A stretch of 64,000 bases of DNA, taken from Enterobacter sp. 638 (GTDB taxonomy: Bacteria; Pseudomonadota; Gammaproteobacteria; Enterobacterales; Enterobacteriaceae). The stretch is taken from NCBI RefSeq assembly GCF_000016325.1, contig NC_009436.1, positions 2,356,001-2,420,000 on the forward strand, given 5' to 3'. Position numbers and translations under genes: made by a program. Positions 1-10,471 of this stretch are shown here, piece by piece. Within the stretch, counting starts at the first letter, position 1; each line of letters begins with the position of its first letter. The notes under the pieces are model-generated. The model had not been told where the DNA came from. It saw only the letters and a list, made by a program, of their open reading frames with translations, and made no database searches.

Positions 1-1228
1 CAAATCTGGCGATACGTTCATTATCGTGACAGTTATGAGACGTTAACGCATCCAAATACGTAACGTTAATTTCATACGGGCTACGTGTGCCATCAGGATT
101 ATTTTTCCAGTTGACTCTCGCACCTTCATTTTGCAGTTTTTCGACCAGCGTTAGAATGTCTTCTTCCGGTAGAATACCGCGTAATGGGTTTAACCCTATA
201 CCGTCGTGGGAAGCGAGAAAGTTAAACCAGGTCGTCTCGGTTGAAGGCAACTCAAGCGTTTGCGCCCACTGACAAAGCGCGTGCACATTTTCACTGTGAA
301 TGCTGTGGAGCACGAGTGGCGGCAATGAAAACTGATACACCATTTGCGCTTCATTTGACCCATCACCAAAATAGGAAATGTTGTCTTTGTGCGGGACATT
401 CGTTTCCGTGATGATCACCGTACCCGGCGCGACCGCTTCAGTGATAGCGCGGAATAACTGGATCAGCCGGTGTGTATTTTCCAGATGCAGACAGGTTGTG
501 CCCGGTACTTTCCACATAAAGCCCACCGCATCAAGCCGGATGTAATCCGCCCCTTCAATGAGATAGTGCAGCAGAACATCAACCATGGCGATCAGGACCT
601 GCGGACTGGCAAAGTTCAAATCAATCTGATCTTCACTGAACGTCGTCCATAAATGGCGGATTGAACCATCCGCCAGCGTAAACGGCGTTAAAAGCGGCAA
701 GGCTCTGGGACGCGTGACGGCGGATAAATCAGTATCGGGATCAACAGCAATAAAAAAGTCTTCAAATCCCGGATTTTGATTCAAATAGTTTTCAAACCAC
801 TGACTTTTTGCCGACATATGATTACAGACAAAATCAAACATGAGATGAGTTGATTTTTTTAGTTCTGCTACATCTCCCCACTCACCTGTTTTCGCCGCAA
901 CTCGGTGATAATCCATAACAGAAAAACCGTCGTCAGAAGACCATGGGTAAAACGGTAATAGATGGACATGCGAAAAGTAAGGTGACAGCCAACGATTATA
1001 GAACCGCGTCAATATTGGTAATGCATTTTGGTCATTTTTTTGAAACTGATCGGCATACGTTATTAATACCACATCCTGCTCATCCCACTTCGATTTACGG
1101 GTACCAGTAATAAGGTTTTTTGCGTTCTTAATATTTTCAGAAAGGATTTCATAGTGTCCTAAAGAAAATGACTCTCCGTAGATGAGTCTAATAAGTTGCT
1201 CTATTTTATCGTCCATTGAATTTTCCAT
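1..1228 (-). CDS. ycjM: Glucosylglycerate phosphorylase YcjM (GH13), 3' part off the window edge
   Basis: The minus strand is open from an ATG at 1228 to base 1, about 409 codons, with the C-terminal part lost beyond the edge. My translation follows E. coli YcjM closely: the GH13 segment RLDAVGFMWK holds the catalytic Asp, ITETNVPHKDN holds the acid/base Glu, and SHDGIG comes later. The family phosphorolyses glucosylglycerate and resembles sucrose phosphorylase. A second in-frame ATG at 1216 is an alternative start. As in E. coli, the gene follows the psp operon on the same strand and normally heads a sugar-transport and oxidoreductase cluster. Family assignment is firm; the substrate comes from work on the E. 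coli protein. Confidence 0.88.
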   Translation of the reverse strand, partial: MENSMDDKIEQLIRLIYGESFSLGHYEILSENIKNAKNLITGTRKSKWDEQDVVLITYADQFQKNDQNALPILTRFYNRWLSPYFSHVHLLPFYPWSSDDGFSVMDYHRVAAKTGEWGDVAELKKSTHLMFDFVCNHMSAKSQWFENYLNQNPGFEDFFIAVDPDTDLSAVTRPRALPLLTPFTLADGSIRHLWTTFSEDQIDLNFASPQVLIAMVDVLLHYLIEGADYIRLDAVGFMWKVPGTTCLHLENTHRLIQLFRAITEAVAPGTVIITETNVPHKDNISYFGDGSNEAQMVYQFSLPPLVLHSIHSENVHALCQWAQTLELPSTETTWFNFLASHDGIGLNPLRGILPEEDILTLVEKLQNEGARVNWKNNPDGTRSPYEINVTYLDALTSHNCHDNERIARF

Positions 1229-1380
1229 GGTAGCGGTCCCACGAGAGGCAATTTACGCTTATGGATTTTTTATGTCAATGCAATCGGAGGGGTTAAAAGA
1301 GAGGAAAAATAGAGCGTCAGTCAATAATGTGAGCTGTTGCAAAGAAAGGATGAAACGCGTGTTGTGTCGTACATAACGGA

Positions 1381-1412
1381 ATTGCTGCTCTCTCGCAAAA
1401 GAAAGCAGCAAT
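1381..1412. other. Perfect 9-bp inverted repeat between ycjM and pspD
   Basis: ATTGCTGCT at 1381-1389 is repeated inverted at 1404-1412 around a 14-nt loop. Neither strand has a clear T-run after the stem, so it is a hairpin of uncertain role and only a weak terminator candidate for the psp operon. Confidence 0.4.
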
Positions 1413-1423
1413 TAAATGTGAGA

Positions 1424-1645
1424 TCAGGATAAATAGCGGCGTGAGAAACGATTTACAATTTTCTTCAACAATGGCTCCAGCGCAACGGCCAACAGCATTC
1501 TGACGGGTTTACGGGCGATCGTTTTCACCGCCCAGCCCGCTACGCCTGCCGGGCCATAACGTAATGCTGTCAGTAAAACGAATTTGCCTGCGAATTTCAG
1601 GCCGGGTTTCATTTTCTGACCGGCCTGTTGCCAGTTTGATTTCAT
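1424..1645 (-). CDS. pspD: Phage shock protein D
   Basis: The product has 73 residues, with a hydrophobic stretch around residues 20-60 and a basic C-terminus, matching E. coli PspD in length and sequence. It is the last gene of pspABCD here. PspD is a peripheral inner-membrane protein of the envelope-stress response with only a minor known role. In E. coli pspE (a rhodanese) follows; here about 195 bp of DNA without such a gene lead straight to ycjM. Confidence 0.9.
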   Translation of the reverse strand: MKSNWQQAGQKMKPGLKFAGKFVLLTALRYGPAGVAGWAVKTIARKPVRMLLAVALEPLLKKIVNRFSRRYLS

Positions 1646-1659
1646 GTTATTTATCTCAG

Positions 1660-2019
1660 TTAGAGCTGACGAAAACGACTTCTGAGCGTAAAGGTGTCCG
1701 AGGTGACATAACGTTCCATTTCGCGCAGACGTTTCTCCCCGGCAGCCAGTTCAGCATCCACGGTGTCCAGCAGATCGCTGCTTGTAGGCGCTTCATCTGA
1801 ATAAAGCGCACCGTCCGGGATAGGATCCAGAACAAAGGACAAAATGATGTAAGCCACCAAAGTAAAGAAGGCCAACCCAAAGAAAATCGACAGCACCGTT
1901 ACGACGCGCACCAGCTTTACCGGAACATCCAGATAATGAGCCAGACCTGCGCAGACGCCGCGAACCATCCCCTGCTGGGGAATACGCCATAATTTTTTGT
2001 TCAGATTAAGTCCGGCCAT
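1660..2019 (-). CDS. pspC: Phage shock protein C, envelope-stress sensor
   Basis: The product has 119 residues: an N-terminal PspC domain with [20 protein letters not shown], then a strongly hydrophobic transmembrane segment around residues 42-66, then a charged C-terminal tail. PspC and PspB sense inner-membrane stress and recruit PspA, which frees PspF. The start overlaps the pspB stop by one base (TAATG), which implies translational coupling. Confidence 0.95.
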   Translation of the reverse strand: MAGLNLNKKLWRIPQQGMVRGVCAGLAHYLDVPVKLVRVVTVLSIFFGLAFFTLVAYIILSFVLDPIPDGALYSDEAPTSSDLLDTVDAELAAGEKRLREMERYVTSDTFTLRSRFRQL

Positions 2020-2243
2020 TAACCATTCCTCCAGTTCGGATGCTCTGCGTCGAGAATGTCTTCCAGTGTCTGGATACGCTCGCGCATTTTTTTCGCCTCG
2101 TCGGTGAGCTGCATCAGGCGTTGCTGTTCACTTTGTGACAGATCGCCCCGAGCTGAACGGTTGCTGTAATGCAGCCATAACCAGATCGGCAGGACGAAAA
2201 GCACGAAAATGGTCAGGGGAATAGCCAGAAATAGCGCACTCAT
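2019..2243 (-). CDS. pspB: Phage shock protein B
   Basis: The product has 74 residues when started at the ATG at 2243 (MSALFLAIPLT), which has an AAGGAG Shine-Dalgarno sequence six bases upstream. A longer frame upstream lacks such a site and is rejected. It has one N-terminal transmembrane helix followed by a coiled-coil region (EQQRLMQLTDEAKKMRERI). It acts with PspC as the membrane sensor of the psp system. Confidence 0.95.
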   Translation of the reverse strand: MSALFLAIPLTIFVLFVLPIWLWLHYSNRSARGDLSQSEQQRLMQLTDEAKKMRERIQTLEDILDAEHPNWRNG

Positions 2244-2297
2244 ATGTACTCCTTGTCTTACGATGCGTTGCGGCACGCCAGGGTGCCGCTTCAATTA

Positions 2298-2966
2298 TTA
2301 TTGGTTGTCTTGCTTCATTTTTGCTTTGAGCGCGGCCAGTTGCTCACCAATAGCGTCATCCGCTTTCAGTTCTGCAAATTCCTGATCCAGCGTTTTCTGT
2401 TTGCCAAAGCTATGGCTTTCGGCTTCCGCTTCCATGTGATCGATACGGCGTTCGAAGGATTCAAAACGCGCCATCGCTTCATCAATTTTACCGCTATCAA
2501 GCTGACGACGAACATCACGAGACGAGTTAGCCGCCTGATGACGCAGCGTGAGCGCCTGCTGGCGAGCGCGCGTTTCGCTGAGTTTGTTTTCCAGCTCCGC
2601 GATCTCTTTCTTCATGCGGGTCAATGTTTCATCCACCAGCGTGATTTCTTGCTCGAGCGTAGCAACGATATCGGTGAGCTTTTGCTTTTCAATCAAGGCC
2701 GAACGCGCCAGATCGTCTTTCTCTTTACGCAGTGCCAGCTCGGCCTTCTCTTGCCATTCGCTTTGCTGCGTGGTGGCCTGTTCAATACGGCGTGACAGCT
2801 GTTTCTTTTCGGCCAGCGCACGGGCTGAGGTAGAGCGCACTTCAACCAGCGTGTCTTCCATTTCCTGAATCATCAAACGCACCAGCTTTTGCGGGTCTTC
2901 TGCTTTTTCAAGCAGCGAGTTGATGTTGGCGTTCACGATGTCGGCAAAACGAGAAAAAATACCCAT
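2298..2966 (-). CDS. pspA: Phage shock protein A, ESCRT-III-like membrane-repair protein
   Basis: The product has 222 residues, exactly the E. coli length, starting with the amphipathic helix [19 protein letters not shown] at 2966; an upstream in-frame ATG would add five residues and is not used. The rest is almost entirely helical coiled coil. PspA binds and inhibits PspF in unstressed cells. Under proton-motive-force loss or secretin stress it moves to the inner membrane and assembles there. It is the first gene of pspABCD and is driven by the sigma-54 promoter at 3026-3041. Confidence 0.96.
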   Translation of the reverse strand: MGIFSRFADIVNANINSLLEKAEDPQKLVRLMIQEMEDTLVEVRSTSARALAEKKQLSRRIEQATTQQSEWQEKAELALRKEKDDLARSALIEKQKLTDIVATLEQEITLVDETLTRMKKEIAELENKLSETRARQQALTLRHQAANSSRDVRRQLDSGKIDEAMARFESFERRIDHMEAEAESHSFGKQKTLDQEFAELKADDAIGEQLAALKAKMKQDNQ

Positions 2967-3025
2967 AATTCGAATCCTCACATTTCATGTGTCTGTTATC
3001 GGGCGATGCCCTGCTGAACTGATAA

Positions 3026-3041
3026 TACAAATACCATGCCA
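3026..3041 (-). promoter_or_regulatory. Sigma-54 promoter of pspA
   Basis: Read on the minus strand the site is TGGCATGGTATTTGTA, close to the RpoN consensus TGGCAC-N5-TTGCW, with GG and TG at the -24/-12 spacing. It lies about 60 bp before the pspA start and in the pspA-pspF divergent gap, as in E. coli. PspF enhancer sites are expected between it and pspF, but I could not delimit them. Confidence 0.75.
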
Positions 3042-3140
3042 ACTTTATATCTTATTGATTTGTATGATTGTGGTTGATTTTGCCGCAACGAGAACCTACT
3101 CTCACCTGGTGAATATCGCTAATGAGTGGTTAATTTCATC

Positions 3141-4118
3141 ATGACTGAATACAAAGACAATTTGCTGGGTGAGGCCAACAGTTTTCTGGAGATGCTGGAA
3201 CAGGTGTCGCGGCTCGCACCGCTCAATAAGCCGGTATTGATTATTGGTGAGCGCGGGACCGGTAAAGAGCTGATCGCCAACCGCCTGCACTTCCTGTCTG
3301 GGCGTTGGGACGGCCCGTTTATTTCGCTCAACTGCGCAGCGCTTAACGAGAACTTGCTGGATTCCGAACTGTTCGGCCATGAAGCGGGCGCGTTTACAGG
3401 GGCGCAAAAGCGCCATCCTGGGCGTTTCGAGCGTGCGGATGGCGGGACGCTGTTTCTCGATGAGCTGGCCACCGCGCCGATGCTGGTTCAGGAAAAACTA
3501 CTGCGAGTGATTGAGTACGGTGAACTGGAGCGCGTCGGCGGTAGCCAGCCACTGCAGGTGAATGTCCGCCTGGTCTGTGCGACAAACGCCAATCTGCCGG
3601 AAATGGTGGCGGAGGAAAAATTTCGCGCTGATCTGCTGGACAGGCTGGCCTTTGATGTTGTCCAGTTGCCACCGCTGCGCGAGCGAAGTGGCGATATCAT
3701 GCTTCTGGCAGAGCAGTTTGCGATTCAGATGTGTCGTGAATTGGGCCTGCCGCTTTTCGCCGGATTTAGCGACTACGCGCGCGAAACGCTGCTCAGTTAC
3801 GCCTGGCCCGGGAATATTCGTGAGCTGAAGAACGTGGTTGAGCGCTCCGTTTACCGCCATGCCAGCAGCGAAACTGAGCTGGACACTATCATCATCGATC
3901 CCTTCCACCGCAACGTTCCCGCCAAACCTAAACCCTCGCTTAATACGGATGCGCCTGCTTTGCCGCTCGACTTGCGGAAATTCCAGCATGTTCAGGAACA
4001 GCAGCTGCTGGAACACAGCCTGAAAACAGCAAAATATAACCAGAAACACGCAGCTGAACTGTTGGGCCTGACCTACCATCAATTAAGGGCATTGCTCAAA
4101 AAGCATCAAATGCGCTGA
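3141..4118 (+). CDS. pspF: PspF, sigma-54 enhancer-binding activator of psp
   Basis: The product has 325 residues from MTEYKDNLLG at 3141; an earlier start adding five residues is less likely because E. coli PspF begins at the matching Met. Visible features are Walker A GERGTGKE (residues 36-43), the sigma-54-contacting loop GAFTGA (83-88), and a C-terminal helix-turn-helix (AAELLGLTYHQLRALL). There is no N-terminal regulatory domain, so control is through PspA binding. It is divergent from pspA and in E. coli represses its own promoter through the shared enhancer sites. Confidence 0.96.
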   Translation: MTEYKDNLLGEANSFLEMLEQVSRLAPLNKPVLIIGERGTGKELIANRLHFLSGRWDGPFISLNCAALNENLLDSELFGHEAGAFTGAQKRHPGRFERADGGTLFLDELATAPMLVQEKLLRVIEYGELERVGGSQPLQVNVRLVCATNANLPEMVAEEKFRADLLDRLAFDVVQLPPLRERSGDIMLLAEQFAIQMCRELGLPLFAGFSDYARETLLSYAWPGNIRELKNVVERSVYRHASSETELDTIIIDPFHRNVPAKPKPSLNTDAPALPLDLRKFQHVQEQQLLEHSLKTAKYNQKHAAELLGLTYHQLRALLKKHQMR

Positions 4119-4206
4119 CATTATCAGCACTTACCCGCAGACATTTTTACGTAGCTGGGTTAAGTGCGATACACTTTGCAGATCGAATCTAAAAACCTTA
4201 AAAATT

Positions 4207-5847
4207 ATGCGTCTGGTTTCATCGTCCCTGATTGCACTCGGTCTGTTTAGCCGCCTGGTCTTTGCTGCGCCTGAACCGACTACGCCTCCTGATATTCGCG
4301 ACAGTGGTTTTGTCTATTGTGTGAGCGGGCAAGTCGACACGTTCAACCCACAAAAGGCCGGTAGTGGCCTGATCGTCGACACCCTGGCCGCACAGCTTTA
4401 CGATCGTCTGCTTGATGTCGATCCCTATACGTATCGTCTGGTTTCAGAACTGGCCGAGAGTTGGGAGGTGCTGGATAACGGCGCGACTTACCGTTTCCAT
4501 CTGCGCAATGACGTCGCTTTTCAATCGACGCCCTGGTTTAAACCCACGCGTAAATTGAACGCTGATGATGTGGTGTTTACCTTCCAGCGCATTTTTAATC
4601 GCAATCATCCGTGGCATAACGTTAACGGTGGAAGCTTCCCTTACTTTGATAGCCTGCAGTTTGCCGACACGGTTAAAAGCGTGCGCAAACTGGATAATCA
4701 CACGGTTGAATTTAACCTCACGCGCCCCGACGCCTCTTTTTTGTGGCATCTGGCGACGCACTACGCGTCTGTGATGTCGGCTGAATATGCAGCGCAATTG
4801 ACGAAGCAGGATCATCAGGAATTACTCGACCGCCAGCCGGTCGGAACAGGTCCCTTCCAGTTGGCAGAATATCGCGCGGGTCAGTACATTCGCCTGCAAC
4901 GCCATGAACATTTCTGGCGCGGCACGCCGTTGATGCCGCAAGTAGTGGTTGATCTGGGGTCTGGTGGTACGGGCCGATTGTCTAAACTGCTTACCGGGGA
5001 GTGCGATGTCCTCGCCTGGCCGGCCGCCAGCCAGTTGACCAGTCTGCGCGACGATCCGCGCCTGCGTTTGACCTTGCGTCCGGGCATGAACATTGCCTAT
5101 CTGGCGTTTAATACCGATAAACCGCCGATGAATAATCCCGCAGTTCGTCACGCCCTGGCACTCGCTATTAATAATCAACGTCTGATGCAGTCGATCTATT
5201 ACGGCACAGCCGAGACCGCGGCCTCTATTTTGCCACGCGCGTCCTGGGCCTATGATAGCGACGCGAAAGTGACTGAGTACGATCCCGCAAAAGCGCGCGA
5301 ACAGCTTAAAGCACTGGGTGCAGATAATCTCACGCTGCAGCTTTGGGTCCCGACCAGTTCTCAGGCGTGGAACCCAAGTCCTTTAAAAACCGCAGAGCTG
5401 ATTCAGGCGGATATGGCGCAGGTGGGCGTTAAAGTGGTGATCGTTCCCGTCGAAGGACGTTTCCAGGAAGCGCGATTAATGGACATGAATCATGATCTGA
5501 CGCTGTCCGGCTGGTCTACGGACAGTAACGATCCCGACAGTTTCTTCCGCCCGCTTTTAAGCTGCGCAGCCATTCGGTCACAAACTAACTTTGCGCACTG
5601 GTGTAACCGGGAGTTTGACGCGGTTCTGCAAAAAGCGTTGTCCTCTCAGCAACTGGCATCGCGCATTGAAGCTTACGATGAAGCGCAGAATATCCTGGCC
5701 AAAGAGTTACCGGTTCTGCCCTTAGCTTCTTCGCTGCGCCTGCAAGCCTATCGCTATGACATTAAAGGCCTGGTGCTCAGCCCCTTCGGCAACGCCTCGT
5801 TTGCGGGCGTATCGCGTGAGAAAAAGGATGAGGTGAAAAAACCATGA
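4207..5847 (+). CDS. sapA: SapA, periplasmic solute-binding protein
   Basis: The product has 546 residues: a signal peptide (about residues 1-21, ending FAAPE or nearby), then a SBP-family-5 peptide/heme-binding fold ([44 protein letters not shown]). It is the first gene of sapABCDF and overlaps sapB by 4 bp. In Salmonella and Haemophilus SapA binds antimicrobial peptides and is linked to resistance; its E. coli ligand is less clear. No strong ribosome site precedes the ATG at 4207, but the signal peptide supports this start. Confidence 0.95.
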   Translation: MRLVSSSLIALGLFSRLVFAAPEPTTPPDIRDSGFVYCVSGQVDTFNPQKAGSGLIVDTLAAQLYDRLLDVDPYTYRLVSELAESWEVLDNGATYRFHLRNDVAFQSTPWFKPTRKLNADDVVFTFQRIFNRNHPWHNVNGGSFPYFDSLQFADTVKSVRKLDNHTVEFNLTRPDASFLWHLATHYASVMSAEYAAQLTKQDHQELLDRQPVGTGPFQLAEYRAGQYIRLQRHEHFWRGTPLMPQVVVDLGSGGTGRLSKLLTGECDVLAWPAASQLTSLRDDPRLRLTLRPGMNIAYLAFNTDKPPMNNPAVRHALALAINNQRLMQSIYYGTAETAASILPRASWAYDSDAKVTEYDPAKAREQLKALGADNLTLQLWVPTSSQAWNPSPLKTAELIQADMAQVGVKVVIVPVEGRFQEARLMDMNHDLTLSGWSTDSNDPDSFFRPLLSCAAIRSQTNFAHWCNREFDAVLQKALSSQQLASRIEAYDEAQNILAKELPVLPLASSLRLQAYRYDIKGLVLSPFGNASFAGVSREKKDEVKKP

Positions 5848-6809
5848 TTATTTTTACCTTACGTCGTTTGTTGCTCCTGGCAATTACGTTGTTCCTTCTG
5901 ACGTTTGTCGGCTTTAGCCTGAGCTATTTTACGCCGCATGCGCCGCTGCAGGGTTCGTCGCTGTGGGATGGCTGGCTGTTCTGGTTTAACGGCGTGTTGC
6001 ACTGGGACTTTGGCGTTTCCAGCATTAACGGTCAGTTGATTTCTCAACAGCTCAAAGAAGTTTTCCCGGCAACGATGGAGTTGTGCATTCTGGCGTTTGG
6101 TTTTGCTCTGATGGTGGGGATCCCGGTCGGCATGCTTGCGGGGATCACGCGCAATAAATGGCAGGACAAATTGATCAGCGCGATCGCCCTACTCGGCTTT
6201 TCGATTCCCGTATTTTGGCTGGCGCTACTGCTCACGTTGTTCTTCTCGCTCACGCTCGGCTGGCTGCCGGTGTCGGGGCGTTTTGATCTGCTTTATAACG
6301 TGAAAACCGTCACGGGCTTCGCGATTATTGATGCCTGGCTTTCGGATTCCATCTGGCGTCATGAAATGATCATTAGCACGCTGCGACACATGGTATTGCC
6401 GGTGTTGACGCTGGCCGTTGCGCCCACGACGGAAGTCATCCGCCTGATGCGTACCAGCACGATTGAGGTCTTTGATCAGAACTATGTTAAAGCGGCCGCC
6501 ACGCGCGGTTTATCACGACTCACCATTTTGCGTCGTCACGTTTTACACAACGCACTCCCGCCGGTTATCCCAAAACTGGGGCTGCAATTTTCTACCATGC
6601 TGACGCTGGCAATGATTACTGAGATGGTCTTTAGCTGGCCGGGACTTGGGCGCTGGATGATTAACGCGATCCGCCAGCAGGACTACGCGGCCATTTCTGC
6701 AGGGGTGATGGTGATCGGTTCGCTGGTGATCATCGTCAACGTGATTTCCGATATTCTGGGCGCTATGGCTAACCCGCTGAAACATAAGGAATGGTATGCC
6801 TTACGATAG
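5844..6809 (+). CDS. sapB: SapB, ABC transporter permease
   Basis: The product has 321 residues with about six hydrophobic segments and the permease EAA loop around [20 protein letters not shown]. It belongs to the DppB/OppB family. It overlaps sapA at its start (ATGA) and sapC at its end by 14 bp, showing tight coupling. In E. coli SapBCDF exports putrescine. Confidence 0.95.
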   Translation: MIIFTLRRLLLLAITLFLLTFVGFSLSYFTPHAPLQGSSLWDGWLFWFNGVLHWDFGVSSINGQLISQQLKEVFPATMELCILAFGFALMVGIPVGMLAGITRNKWQDKLISAIALLGFSIPVFWLALLLTLFFSLTLGWLPVSGRFDLLYNVKTVTGFAIIDAWLSDSIWRHEMIISTLRHMVLPVLTLAVAPTTEVIRLMRTSTIEVFDQNYVKAAATRGLSRLTILRRHVLHNALPPVIPKLGLQFSTMLTLAMITEMVFSWPGLGRWMINAIRQQDYAAISAGVMVIGSLVIIVNVISDILGAMANPLKHKEWYALR

Positions 6810-7686
6810 CGTATACAGGGAAAAACGCGCTCCCGGTGTGGTGCGCACCGTGTGGCGCAAATTCTATAGCGACACCACGGCGATGATCGGCCTTTACGGC
6901 TGCGGTGGTCTGGCGTTGCTGTGCATATTTGGCGCGTGGTTTGCCCCTTATGGGCTCGATCAGCAGTTCCTTGGCTATCAGCTGCTACCCCCTTCATGGT
7001 CGCGCTATGGCGAAGTTTCCTTCTTCCTCGGGACCGACGATTTAGGCCGCGATGTGTTGAGCCGCCTGTTGAGCGGTGCAGCCCCGACGGTTGGCGGCGC
7101 GTTTGTTGTCACGTTTGCCGCCACCGTTTTCGGTCTGGCGCTCGGGATTTTTGCCGGGGCGACGCACGGCCTGCGCTCGGCGGTACTGAATCATATTCTG
7201 GATACGCTGCTGTCGATCCCGTCGCTGCTGCTGGCCATTATTGTGGTCGCCTTTGCCGGGCCGCATCTTACTCACGCCATGTTTGCCGTCTGGCTGGCGC
7301 TGCTCCCGCGCATGGTGCGCTCGGTTTATAGCCTGGTACATGACGAGCTGGAGAAAGAGTATGTGGTCGCGGCTCGCCTCGACGGCGCAACGACCATGAA
7401 CATTTTGTGGTTTGCAGTGATGCCGAACATTGCCTCTGGGCTGGTGACGGAAATTACGCGAGCGCTTTCGATGGCAATTCTGGATATCGCCGCGCTCGGT
7501 TTTCTCGATCTTGGCGCGCAACTCCCCTCCCCGGAATGGGGCGCGATGCTCGGCGACGCGCTGGAATTAATTTATGTTGCGCCGTGGACGGTGATGCTGC
7601 CAGGTGCTGCAATTATGGTGAGCGTGCTGTTGATTAACCTGCTGGGCGATGGTATTCGCCGCGCAATCAATGCGGGGGTGCAATAA
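6796..7686 (+). CDS. sapC: SapC, ABC transporter permease
   Basis: The product has 296 residues. It belongs to the DppC/OppC family, with the [18 protein letters not shown] segment typical of these permeases near residue 80, several transmembrane helices, and an EAA loop near residues 190-210. The start lies inside the sapB 3' end and the stop overlaps sapD by one base. It pairs with SapB in the membrane channel. Confidence 0.95.
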   Translation: MPYDSVYREKRAPGVVRTVWRKFYSDTTAMIGLYGCGGLALLCIFGAWFAPYGLDQQFLGYQLLPPSWSRYGEVSFFLGTDDLGRDVLSRLLSGAAPTVGGAFVVTFAATVFGLALGIFAGATHGLRSAVLNHILDTLLSIPSLLLAIIVVAFAGPHLTHAMFAVWLALLPRMVRSVYSLVHDELEKEYVVAARLDGATTMNILWFAVMPNIASGLVTEITRALSMAILDIAALGFLDLGAQLPSPEWGAMLGDALELIYVAPWTVMLPGAAIMVSVLLINLLGDGIRRAINAGVQ

Positions 7687-8678
7687 TGCCGTTACTGGAT
7701 ATCCGCAATCTCACTATCGAATTCAAAACTTCCGAAGGCTGGGTGAAAGCCGTAGACCGCGTGAGCATTACGCTGGCTGAAGGTGAAATCCGCGGGCTGG
7801 TGGGTGAATCTGGCTCGGGTAAAAGTCTTATCGCTAAAGCCATTTGTGGCGTCGCGAAAGATAACTGGCGCGTGACGGCAGACCGCATGCGGTTTGACGA
7901 TATCGATTTGTTACGGCTGTCACCGCGCGAGCGCCGCAAGCTGGTGGGTCACAACGTGTCGATGATCTTCCAGGAGCCACAATCCTGTCTCGATCCTTCG
8001 GAACGTGTCGGCAAACAGTTGATGCAGAATATCCCAGGATGGACCTATAAAGGCCGCTGGTGGCAGCGCGTCGGCTGGCGTAAACGCCGCGCCATTGAGC
8101 TATTACACCGCGTCGGGATTAAAGATCACAAAGACGCGATGCGCAGTTTCCCGTATGAATTGACCGACGGTGAGTGCCAGAAGGTGATGATCGCCATTGC
8201 GCTGGCCAATCAGCCACGCATGCTGATTGCCGATGAACCGACAAACGCCATGGAGCCAACTACCCAGGCGCAGATTTTCCGCCTGCTGACGCGCCTTAAT
8301 CAGAACAACAACACCACCATTTTGCTGATCAGCCACGATCTGCAAATGCTGAGCAAATGGGCGGATAAAATTGACGTGATGTACTGCGGACAAACGGTAG
8401 AAACCGCCGTCAGTGAAGATCTGGTGTATGCCCCGCATCATCCGTATACCCAGGCGCTGATCCGCGCGATTCCTGATTTTGGCAGCGCGATGCCGCATAA
8501 AAGCCGTCTGAATACGTTACCGGGTGCGATTCCGTTGCTGGAATCGCTGCCGATTGGCTGTCGACTGGGCCCCCGCTGCCCTTACGCACAGCGCAAATGC
8601 ATTGAAACGCCTCGATTAACGGGTGCTAAAACGCATCTTTTTGCCTGTCATTTCCCGCTGAACATGGAGAAAGAGTGA
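7686..8678 (+). CDS. sapD: SapD, ABC transporter ATPase
   Basis: The product has 330 residues. Walker A is GESGSGKS (40-47) and Walker B is [16 protein letters not shown]. The ABC signature is degenerate ([14 protein letters not shown] where LSGGQ is usual), as in E. coli SapD. A C-terminal oligopeptide-transporter domain carries [14 protein letters not shown] with clustered cysteines. SapD is also known as TrkE, supplying ATP-binding function to Trk potassium uptake. It overlaps sapC by one base. Confidence 0.95.
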   Translation: MPLLDIRNLTIEFKTSEGWVKAVDRVSITLAEGEIRGLVGESGSGKSLIAKAICGVAKDNWRVTADRMRFDDIDLLRLSPRERRKLVGHNVSMIFQEPQSCLDPSERVGKQLMQNIPGWTYKGRWWQRVGWRKRRAIELLHRVGIKDHKDAMRSFPYELTDGECQKVMIAIALANQPRMLIADEPTNAMEPTTQAQIFRLLTRLNQNNNTTILLISHDLQMLSKWADKIDVMYCGQTVETAVSEDLVYAPHHPYTQALIRAIPDFGSAMPHKSRLNTLPGAIPLLESLPIGCRLGPRCPYAQRKCIETPRLTGAKTHLFACHFPLNMEKE

Positions 8679-8679
8679 A

Positions 8680-9486
8680 ATGGTCGAAACATTGCTTGAA
8701 GTGCGCAATCTCAGTAAGACCTTTCGCTATCGCACTGGCCTGTTTCATAAACAAACCGTCGAGGCGGTAAAACCGCTCAGCTTTACCCTGCGCGAAAAGC
8801 AAACGCTGGCCATTATCGGCGAGAACGGTTCCGGTAAATCGACGCTGGCGAAAATGCTCGCTGGCATGGTTGAACCGAGCGCAGGCGATGTGCTGATCGA
8901 CGATCACTTTTTGTCGTTTGGTGACTATTCGTTTCGCAGTCAGCGCATTCGTATGATTTTCCAGGATCCGTCGACATCACTGAATCCGCGTCAGCGCATT
9001 TCGCAAATCCTCGATTTCCCCCTGCGGCTGAATACCGATCTGGAACCCGAGGCGCGGCGCAAGCGCATCATTGAAACGCTGCGGATGGTGGGTTTGCTGC
9101 CCGATCACGTCAGCTATTATCCGCACATGCTGGCTCCAGGGCAGAAACAGCGTCTGGGGCTTGCTCGTGCGCTTATCCTGCGCCCGAAGGTGATTATCGC
9201 CGATGAAGCGCTGGCCTCGCTGGATATGTCGATGCGTTCGCAGCTGATCAACCTGATGCTGGAGTTGCAGGAGAAACAGGGTATTTCTTATATCTATGTG
9301 ACACAGCACCTGGGAATGATGAAACATATCAGCGACCAAGTTCTGGTGATGCACCACGGTGAAGTGGTCGAGCGCGGAAGTACCGCTGATGTGTTGGCTT
9401 CCCCGCTTCACGATCTGACGAAACGACTGATTGCCGGTCATTTTGGCGAAGCCTTAACGGCTGATGCATGGCGGAAAGATAAATAA
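8680..9486 (+). CDS. sapF: SapF, ABC transporter ATPase
   Basis: The product has 268 residues. Walker A is GENGSGKST (47-55) and Walker B is VIIADEALASLD. The signature reads LAPGQKQRLGLARA, so the first two positions of LSGGQ are changed, as in the E. coli protein. It is the last gene of sapABCDF, starts two bases after the sapD stop, and is followed by a hairpin terminator candidate. Confidence 0.95.
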   Translation: MVETLLEVRNLSKTFRYRTGLFHKQTVEAVKPLSFTLREKQTLAIIGENGSGKSTLAKMLAGMVEPSAGDVLIDDHFLSFGDYSFRSQRIRMIFQDPSTSLNPRQRISQILDFPLRLNTDLEPEARRKRIIETLRMVGLLPDHVSYYPHMLAPGQKQRLGLARALILRPKVIIADEALASLDMSMRSQLINLMLELQEKQGISYIYVTQHLGMMKHISDQVLVMHHGEVVERGSTADVLASPLHDLTKRLIAGHFGEALTADAWRKDK

Positions 9487-9491
9487 ACATT

Positions 9492-9511
9492 GGCGGGATA
9501 TTCCCGCCTTT
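9492..9511 (+). terminator. Likely terminator of sapABCDF
   Basis: The stem GGCGGG (9492-9497) pairs with CCCGCC (9503-9508), followed by TTT. It is short but sits directly after sapF. Confidence 0.55.
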
Positions 9512-9710
9512 ACTATTTTGAATCGTGAGATAAAGTGGCTGCAGCAAAAATGATATTCGCCGTTTAAACGTCGCATCAGGCTATATCCATTCTGAATCCG
9601 CGTGGCCATTCGATGATTCAATAGTTTTAAAGTGTATTTTCGGATTCACTATGATGGTGTGACATGAATATTTTTAGAGATAATTAATAAGTTGCCTAAC
9701 TTTATTAATT

Positions 9711-10376
9711 GTGAACATAAAAATGAATTCATCTCAACTTAACCCCGTTCTCTTTTTATCTTCAATTGAAAAACCTCAGGATCATATTTTACGTTTAATC
9801 TCGACGTTGGCCCCCCATTCGCAGCTGGTACCCGCTGATAAACTCCCGACGCTCGACTTTGTCAGAACAAATACGAAACTGTGTTATTTGCTGGAGGAAG
9901 GCCATGTGATCATCAATCGCAGAGATGATGGCATGACGCTCAACACAGAATCAGCCCCTTTTGTCTTTGGATTTACATTAAACAGCAATCTGCATCCACG
10001 GCTGTGTATCCGGCCTTCACCAGACGCCGTGCTTCGTAGACTGTCACTCGAAAATGCGATTCAAATTATCGAACAAGAGTCGCTGTGGGAACCACTCGCC
10101 CAACTGCTTATCTTCATCTCAGCACGCCTGTTCAGACACTGTACACGGCTGTCGCAATCAGGAATGTATGAAACGGTTCGCTCGCTTTTAATTGAACTGA
10201 TAAATGAGTCGCCGAAAATCCGTCAAGCTGAATCAACATATAATTACATTCAAAACAGATGCTTACTCTCACGAAGCGGGATTATGTCCATTCTGGCAAC
10301 GCTTCGTGCGCATGGACACATTGAGTTAGAGAACGGTAGGCTTGTTAAAATCAATAATTTACCGCAAAAATTATGA
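9711..10376 (+). CDS. IprA/YaiV-like winged-helix regulator, copy 1
   Basis: The product has 221 residues from a GTG at 9711, or 217 from the ATG at 9723; neither has a clear ribosome site. The layout is that of E. coli YaiV/IprA: an N-terminal CRP-like sensor fold lacking the cyclic-nucleotide signature, then a C-terminal winged helix (NYIQNRCLLSRSGIMSILAT) ending in GRLVKINNLPQKL, which parallels the ISINRLPSEY tail of YaiV. IprA inhibits hydrogen-peroxide resistance in Salmonella. The E. coli sapF-fabI interval has no such gene. The surrounding DNA is AT-rich, suggesting acquisition. Target genes are unknown. Confidence 0.7.
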   Translation: MNIKMNSSQLNPVLFLSSIEKPQDHILRLISTLAPHSQLVPADKLPTLDFVRTNTKLCYLLEEGHVIINRRDDGMTLNTESAPFVFGFTLNSNLHPRLCIRPSPDAVLRRLSLENAIQIIEQESLWEPLAQLLIFISARLFRHCTRLSQSGMYETVRSLLIELINESPKIRQAESTYNYIQNRCLLSRSGIMSILATLRAHGHIELENGRLVKINNLPQKL

Positions 10377-10471
10377 TGTAAATCAGTCTTTTCATACTGC
10401 TTTGCATACATTGTAAATTTCAATCTATTTACCTACTCTTATCATTATATGTTTTTTTAGGTTTAATATTT

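Noticed and set aside
3498..4082. Minus-strand frame of 194 codons
   Set aside because: It is the antisense shadow of pspF.
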